Below, one piece after another: positions 58,254 to 64,000 of a DNA stretch of 64,000 nucleotides (the stretch's first letter is position 1; every line of letters begins with the position of its first letter). The position numbers and the translations under genes are program-made. Below the pieces are notes generated by a model. That model saw only the letters and a program-made list of their open reading frames with translations, had not been told where the DNA came from and searched no databases. Source of the DNA: Prosopocoilus inquinatus. Lineage: Eukaryota; Arthropoda; Insecta; Coleoptera; Lucanidae. The DNA lies in the NCBI GenBank assembly GCA_036172665.1, contig CM069870.1, forward strand, positions 29,424,001 to 29,488,000. The letters run 5' to 3'.

Positions 58254-59545
58254 CGTGGGCTGCAGGAAAAGTTTCTGGAAACGGTATGAAAACACTCAGA
58301 TGAAATTAGGTAAACGATATGATTGTTTTTCGAAGTATTCGCCTTTGACGTCAACGCACTTTTGTATACTCTCGAACCAATTTCTAAAGCACGTTTTCCA
58401 CTCTAAAGATGGTACCTAAGAAACCAGTGACCGGAATGTTTCAACCGCTGCTTCAGCCGACGAAAATCGCTCACCATGCATTTTATTTTTGATATTTGGG
58501 AACAAAAAGAAATCATTAGGTGATAAATCAGGTGAATATGGATAATGAGTCATTAATTCAACATTTTTGTTGGACAAAAAATCAACTGTTTGACGGGCTG
58601 AGTAAGAGCTGGCGTTGTCATGATGGAGAATAATTCGTCGATTTCGATTGTTTCTTCTTATTTGATCGATGACTTCCCGCAAACAAATTGTAGTATACCA
58701 ATCAGCATTCACGGTTTTTCGATCCTCTAAAGCCACGGTTGCTACATGTCCAGTTAAACCAAAGAAACAAGCAATCATTTGCTTCGCATCACTGCGTGAA
58801 CGGACAACTTTTGTTGGTTTTGGTTAATTTTGAAATACCCTAACGGTTCATTGTTGTTTACTTTCTGGCTCGTACGAATAGATCCACGTTTCGTCACCAG
58901 TAACGATGTTATAAACTAAATTTGAACGAACTTCAGTGAATTTCTTGAGCATTTCTTCGCACCATTTGACACGACCCTGCTTTTGCGCTTCTGTTAAATT
59001 GTGTGGGATCCAATGACTGCAAAGCCTTCGTACGTTCAACTGATCATGCAAAATCTGGTGTATTGCTTTCATGTCACTGCGTAAGGATGCTTGAAACTCA
59101 CGGTATGTCACATGTCGATCTCGCTCAAGCATTTCACGCACAGCATCTACATTAGTGGTAACAATAGATGTTGATGGATGACCTTCACGAAATTCGTCAC
59201 TGAGAGAGGTACATCCACGCTGGAATTCGGCAAACCAATCATAAACACTGCTCTTTGATGGTGCTTCCTTTTCAAAAGCCAAATGAAGCCGATCGAGGCA
59301 TTGTTTCGGCGTTAGACCACATTTGAAATCGTAATAAATCATGGCACGAAAATTTTCACTAGAGATTTCCATGTTTACGCAAAATTACTTTTTCTCAAAT
59401 GCTGTACAAACAAAACTAGTTCACTTGAATAGGAATTGTCAATAGAATTATAGGTGAGAAACGTCAAATTTTTCAAATATGACAGTTGATAAATGCTAAC
59501 AATTCTAGACCTACTAGATTCCAGAAAATTTCCCAGCAGCCCATG
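58254..59545 (-). mobile_element. Full-length mariner element, 1292 bp, inactive
   Basis: Imperfect terminal inverted repeats of about 30 bases (left CGTGGGCTGCAGGAAAAGTT, right reversed CATGGGCTGCTGGGAAATTT, both continuing to TTCTGGAA) are flanked by TA on each side (58252-58253 and 59546-59547). The length and layout match mariner elements. The single gene inside is transcribed from the minus strand and broken by stops. Confidence 0.9.
58296..59372 (-). pseudogene. Mariner transposase with three premature stops
   Basis: The 358-codon frame runs without any frameshift from the ATG at 59372 to a terminal TGA at 58296-58298, the usual mariner length. It is interrupted by TGA (58848-58850), TAA (58824-58826) and TAG (58416-58418). 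The N-terminal half has paired helix-turn-helix regions (LTPKQCLDRLHLAF, SSVYDWFAEFQRG) and GDETWIY with the first catalytic Asp. The later half has HHDNAS and YSPDLSPNDFFLFP, giving the DD34D spacing of mariners. All catalytic Asp residues are preserved, so inactivation was by point mutation to stops. Confidence 0.9.
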
Positions 59546-59547
59546 TA

Positions 59548-61119
59548 TCAGTCAGTTTCTGTGATATGCAAGATAAAACTCTGAAAGTATATTGTTTTTT
59601 GTTTTTTTGTAAATATTTCAAAATTGCAAATCCTAGAAGATTTAACTTCCAATTATAAATTTTATTTTATAGTTTTATTAATAATTTTTACTGCAGATTT
59701 TATTTTACTTGGTCAGCTGTAATTGAAAAGCTCAATTTGCCAGACTATTCATGCTTGTTAATATCGATATTACATTGAGGAAATAAAGCACCACAGCCAT
59801 ACGTTCAACGCATAAATTGAATCCGTAATAACGTTGAGGCTTACAAATTGACGTTAACGCAAAGCGAAAGTGCTGTTAAACTTGGAATTCGGGCAAACGC
59901 GGCATTTTATTGACCGAGCCGGTGCTTTGCAGAGCAGCTGTCATTGGAACGAAACGGTTCTCTTACAAATTAGCAACGTTAATTCATACTATCTCTGTTA
60001 ATGTATGGGGCGCCAACGGTCTAACCCGCAGGAACAATGCCATTTGCCTTAATATAATAACGGTGAGCTCACAAACTGCTTTAAACATACACCTGAAATT
60101 ATGTTTTGTCAAGGTGTGTGAGGATTGCTTGGTTTATTTAATCAGCTTTGCGTTAGGGTTGAATTTTCAAACATTTTCCATTTGAAATTTAAACATGCTA
60201 CTTTATGAAACCCGAATGACTCATTTGAGTTTCATAATGTAATCCTTTAAAGCTCTTGAAATTTTATTTTGTCAGATTGGTGGGTGGCAACATATGCAAC
60301 TACATTTTACATTTACAAATTACAAATAATAACATACCTTCAAATTCAAATTCTACATATTTGAAATTACCTTTATTTGTTAGCATAACAAATTGTAAAC
60401 ATAACTACAAAAACATTTTATAAGCTCGCAAAATATGTAATTATAAGCATAACCTCTAACTTGACAATAGTTTGAAATTATTTTAAGCGTCAACCAATGT
60501 CACCAACTGCCATCAACAAAACAAAATTTTCATATATTGAATTAATAACTTACTAGCGCATACTTTTAATAGTGATGCAAAAACTTTAAGATTTCAAAAT
60601 TGACATTTCAACTTTCATGCTCCGTGTACGGTGAGAGCAGAAATGTGAACGAGAACGAACGTGTTTTAGTACATGCAAGAGTAAGAAAAAAATTGAAGAG
60701 TAGGCCGGGAATCATCAACTCGAATCCAAAAAAAGGGAAATCAAATTTTTCCAAGTGTAAATTTGATTCTGCTTGTCAGTTGTCTATTACATATTTTGAT
60801 GTCATCAAAAAGAGTTATGCTTTGCATATAAAATTATTTTTAATACGTTTTTATTGCATAATCCTTTCCAGAATAATTTCGGGCGGTAAGGGGTGGGGAG
60901 ACGTCCTACGATTGGATTGCGGCAATTCTTTATAATGGGGCGGCGTAGTATTGTCAACTCACCAAGCTTCAAATTCGATTCTTTTAAGAAAAAACTGCAT
61001 TTTGTCGTTAAAAATCGTGTTGACCAAATTTAACGCATAACAATAATAGGAGTAATAACTTAACCAACTAATTACTTGTGAAAAAAGCACGATTAAAAAA
61101 CAACCAGATTATTAGATAG
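59548..61119. other. No gene recognised
   Basis: 59880-60070 is GC-richer and apparently single-copy, but the 91-codon frame through it has no domain. 60182-60260 repeats a short motif seen near 37170. The 111-codon frame at 60600-60935 is not recognised. Confidence 0.35.
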
Positions 61120-61900
61120 AAAAGTAGCGTTTTGTTTTTTTTTCTATTTATTGTTTGGTTTCGTTTTATTTTTTCTAACATATTGCGATCTTTTTATTAA
61201 CCGATTATTATTGAGAATATCCCGCAGCAGTTTTGAATTAGTAGTCAAGTTACTCTTCTGGCTTATTTTCTGTATTATTTTAAATTGTTTGTCTTTTTCG
61301 TAAATACCTACAAAACTACAAACTTATTACGTTTGCATCGCATCGCAGTTAATCGGAAAATGTATGATGTCATTTGTTTTTCTTTCTCGTTGGAGTGATC
61401 CATCTTTTTTTTTCAATTTACATTTTTTCAAAAAGACGAAAATGTTCTTCTTTTTTGTTTTTATTTAATTTCTATTATATTTTCAAACTGAATATTAAAT
61501 AAGTTTCTACATTCTGTAAATCGTCGCATCGTCTTTTGTTTTTATTAGTTTTATATTACGGTTGTGATTTGTTTTTCTTGGTGTGCTTTTTTTTTGTAAA
61601 TTTCGAATTACCTTTTATTTTCCTTTTTTTCGGCTGTTAAAAAGTTCTTTATGTTTTTCTTTTATTTTTTACCATTTTTTTTATAAATTAAATAATTACC
61701 TATAATTTCTTTAGAAATTATAGTTTTTCACGTTTTGATTGTGTTTCTCGATTATCAAAACGTTTTTCGCTTTTTTTTTTGTTGCTGATTGTGTGCCTTT
61801 GTATCTTCTTTTCTCTGTTTCGATTGTCTCTTGTTTTCTTTTTCCTTTTCTTAATTCATCAATTTCATTTTGAATGTTTGCTATTAATTGCCATCTTGAA
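61120..61900. repeat. Strongly T-rich strand-asymmetric tract
   Basis: About 780 bases in which the plus strand is dominated by T runs broken by C and G, with few A. Frames through it are Phe/Leu/Ser-rich artefacts. Confidence 0.6.
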
Positions 61901-62871
61901 AATTTTTAATTCGCACTCTTTGAGTTTCGTCACGTCAAATGGAAAAGGAAGTAAAATTTCATCTTCGTTCTCAAATTCCAAAATCCACCCCAAGCATAAT
62001 CACGATTCTGAAGATGAAATCGAACTTAGTACGAACATCTAAATTACTTGTATGGTTGGCAACATTGCTGCAGAGTTACAGCATAATAAACGCCGCTCAA
62101 TGACGAAGTCAAAATATGTGATTCCGATTTCTACTAATAAATCATTTTCACACTATGAAAAATCAAAAAAAATTGTGTAAATTTTTTTGATATTTTCTAA
62201 TTTTTTGAATTCAGCTATAAATATACATATGTATTGGGCAGACGCTTTCTGCGCGGCAAATTTAAAATAGGTTTCATTTTCTGAATGCTACGAAATATTT
62301 CACTGGAATGAAATTTGTGTGAAATATTTCACTTGAAATGTTTCGGCTTTATAACACTAATTTTTAACCCTTTGTCAGATCTGAGAACCAAAATATTAAA
62401 AAAAAAAAACAGAATCAAATACACGTTTATTAAGACATTTTGACGCAATTGGCCATTTAGAAAACTGCACGCGTGCACTAAAATCACGTCTTAGGGGATA
62501 ATTAACAAATAGCAATAATTCCCAGATAATCGATGTGCCGTGATAACTATTCCTATTTATACTCTCACTAGCAAGAATAATGTCAACAAGGCAATTTATT
62601 TTAAGATAATTAGATACAGTTTAGCTATAAAATTAAAACAGCAAAATTGCAAACAAAGTTAAAAATTTAAAGAAAACTCGAATCAATAATCTCATTTTTG
62701 ACAATGTTTGCTATACGTACGAGTAGGTGCGCATTATGGTGCAATAAAATAAACTGAGGCCCATACACAGCAGCAAAAGGTTATATAACGGAAATGATAA
62801 CGTCGTTTAGATATTAGGCTGCATTTATTGTGCCCCTGTTCATAATAATCAGGCAGGGGTGATATTCTAAA
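61901..62871. other. No gene recognised
   Basis: The short tail after the T-rich tract (61940-62042) encodes a hydrophilic segment ending HDSEDEIELSTNI before a stop. It might be the end of an old ORF, but no family is apparent. The rest is AT-rich. Confidence 0.35.
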
Positions 62872-63430
62872 GTAATTCCACTCTCACTATATGATCCACC
62901 ACCAAATTGATCCATCTCCCATATTCAACATTGTGCGTATCTTTCTCCGAGCATTTTCCAACTCTGCACTCCTCTCATTTACCTTTAAATAAAATTTGGA
63001 TTCGTCGGTGAATAAAACTTGGCACCAGCCATCAATTGTCAAATTTGTGTGCATATGAGCAAATGCTAGTCAAGCTCTTTTATGTTCTGCAGACAAAACT
63101 GGTCCTGTTGCTGGTCTGTAAGGTCTTAAATTTAGAGTCTTAAACTTTTTGTTACCGTATCTTTATTTCCGGTGGCAAGTTATATGTCCTCGTTAGCCGG
63201 TAATTCAGTGTAAAACCTTCACCGTTTTACAATAATCTGCAACAAGCGAGCCTCTGAAACAGTTTTTTTTATTTTTTATGCCTTGACCAGGTCTTCTGCA
63301 ATAAGTGCTGGTTTCTTTGTAGCTGTTCCAAGCCCTAACAACAACAGATTGTGCAACGTTAAACTTTATAGCAACTTCTTGTTGCGAATAACCTTCTTCA
63401 AGAGGAGTCACCAATTTGACTATATCCACT
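62872..63430 (-). pseudogene. Tc1-like transposase fragment
   Basis: The N-terminal helix-turn-helix is clear in the minus frame at 63205-63429 (VTPLEEGYSQQEVAIKFNVA, VVVRAWNSYKET, CRRPGQG). Downstream, to about 62872, broken frames show a leucine-rich middle, then VLFT-like AKFYSPTNPNF and finally MGDGSIWWW, matching the order of Tc1 transposases. Stops and shifts throughout; the third catalytic region is missing. Confidence 0.65.
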
Positions 63431-64000
63431 CCTTTAAACGATTTAGTAGGCGATTAGCTTGAATGTTTCACACATTGAATGACGTTTCGAAGTTTTTTAT
63501 TTTGCAAATTACCTACTACACATTCAAAAATTATGTGTTTTCATCACTATTACTGATATCGTTCTCAAAATTTATTTAAAATTTATGTTAAGAGAACCGT
63601 ACCATATGATCTTGCAAGAATTATTTTTAAAATTATTACTGAATTACAAAAATCTTAATTATCCCCTAATTTTGATGCAAAGTGTATTATGCAGAATCAA
63701 GATAATTTAATAAATTGAAAATACTTTCGGTAATAGAGACAAGTCTTATGACATTTAACAAATTGGGTTTAAATTGCCAGAAAGTATTCTTAAATCATTC
63801 TAATCGTAGTTGTAATTATAACGATATGTCCTGTTATAAGTTAGTGTTATCAATGTTGTAACAGTTGTTGTTGTTGTAAAATGTTGCTAAAGAAGTAAGC
63901 AATACAACTGTTGCTATGTTGTCAGTGAGCCTTAGTAAATTGGCTTCCCACATGCCAAAGAGGAATGACCCGCTTATGTTTATTTTTAGTACATCAGCTC
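63431..64000. other. No gene recognised
   Basis: AT-rich. A short GTT-repeat run is at about 63862-63880. Confidence 0.4.

Noticed and set aside
61779..62042. 87-codon hydrophobic frame as a membrane protein
   Set aside because: The hydrophobicity comes from the T-rich tract.

Overview
The window is AT-rich eukaryotic DNA, almost certainly from an insect. The evidence is the set of element families: a BEL/Pao LTR element, mariner and Tc1 relatives, hAT and IS630-like DNA transposons, Penelope-like retroelement pieces, tRNA-derived SINEs and many palindromic MITEs. The one convincing host coding piece is a GC-rich exon with insect-style splice sites. A beetle is plausible but not shown. There are no operons, ribosome binding sites, CRISPR arrays or other prokaryotic features.

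Host gene: one internal exon (44902-45128, + strand) looks like part of the extracellular ligand-binding fold of an ionotropic glutamate receptor, possibly NMDA type. Most of the window is probably intron or intergenic sequence around such a gene. A 72-codon FLYWCH zinc-finger ORF (41138-41356) is the other intact protein domain; it sits between clusters of an EcoRI-containing repeat and may be transposon-borne.

Mobile elements, left to right: a 5'-truncated LINE (about 3069-3600); an IS630/Tc1-type transposon with arrays of inverted short repeats at both ends (5280-7094); MITEs at 7159 and 9802; a SINE at 8440-8815; a Penelope-derived repeat at 12571; a second LINE remnant (14820-15735) split by a hairpin MITE; a nearly intact 6.95-kb BEL/Pao element on the minus strand (20318-27270) with identical-looking 825-bp LTRs, a CGCGT target duplication and a tRNA-Tyr primer site; a tandem duplication (30928-32608) carrying a fragment of a MITE; a 3.1-kb hAT-like element with an 8-bp duplication and CTCGAG-rich ends (33074-36207); another Penelope repeat (37868); a 529-bp hAT MITE (39186-39714); Tc1 remnants (43390-44390 and 62872-63430); a Penelope reverse transcriptase remnant (46771-47560); a SINE (49873-50152); an 886-bp element with about 170-bp inverted repeats (51851-52736) and a related single arm (56277); a 364-bp TA-flanked MITE (54391-54754); and two mariner-like transposase pseudogenes (56585-57189 and 58254-59545).

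The observations most worth checking are a recurring motif of CUGANGA, hairpin and GAAA (hammerhead-ribozyme-like) in Penelope-derived and similar repeats, the two DNA transposons with arrayed palindromic subterminal repeats, and the FLYWCH ORF between inverted GAATTCGGCA repeats. All identifications come from reading motifs by eye; no database search was run.
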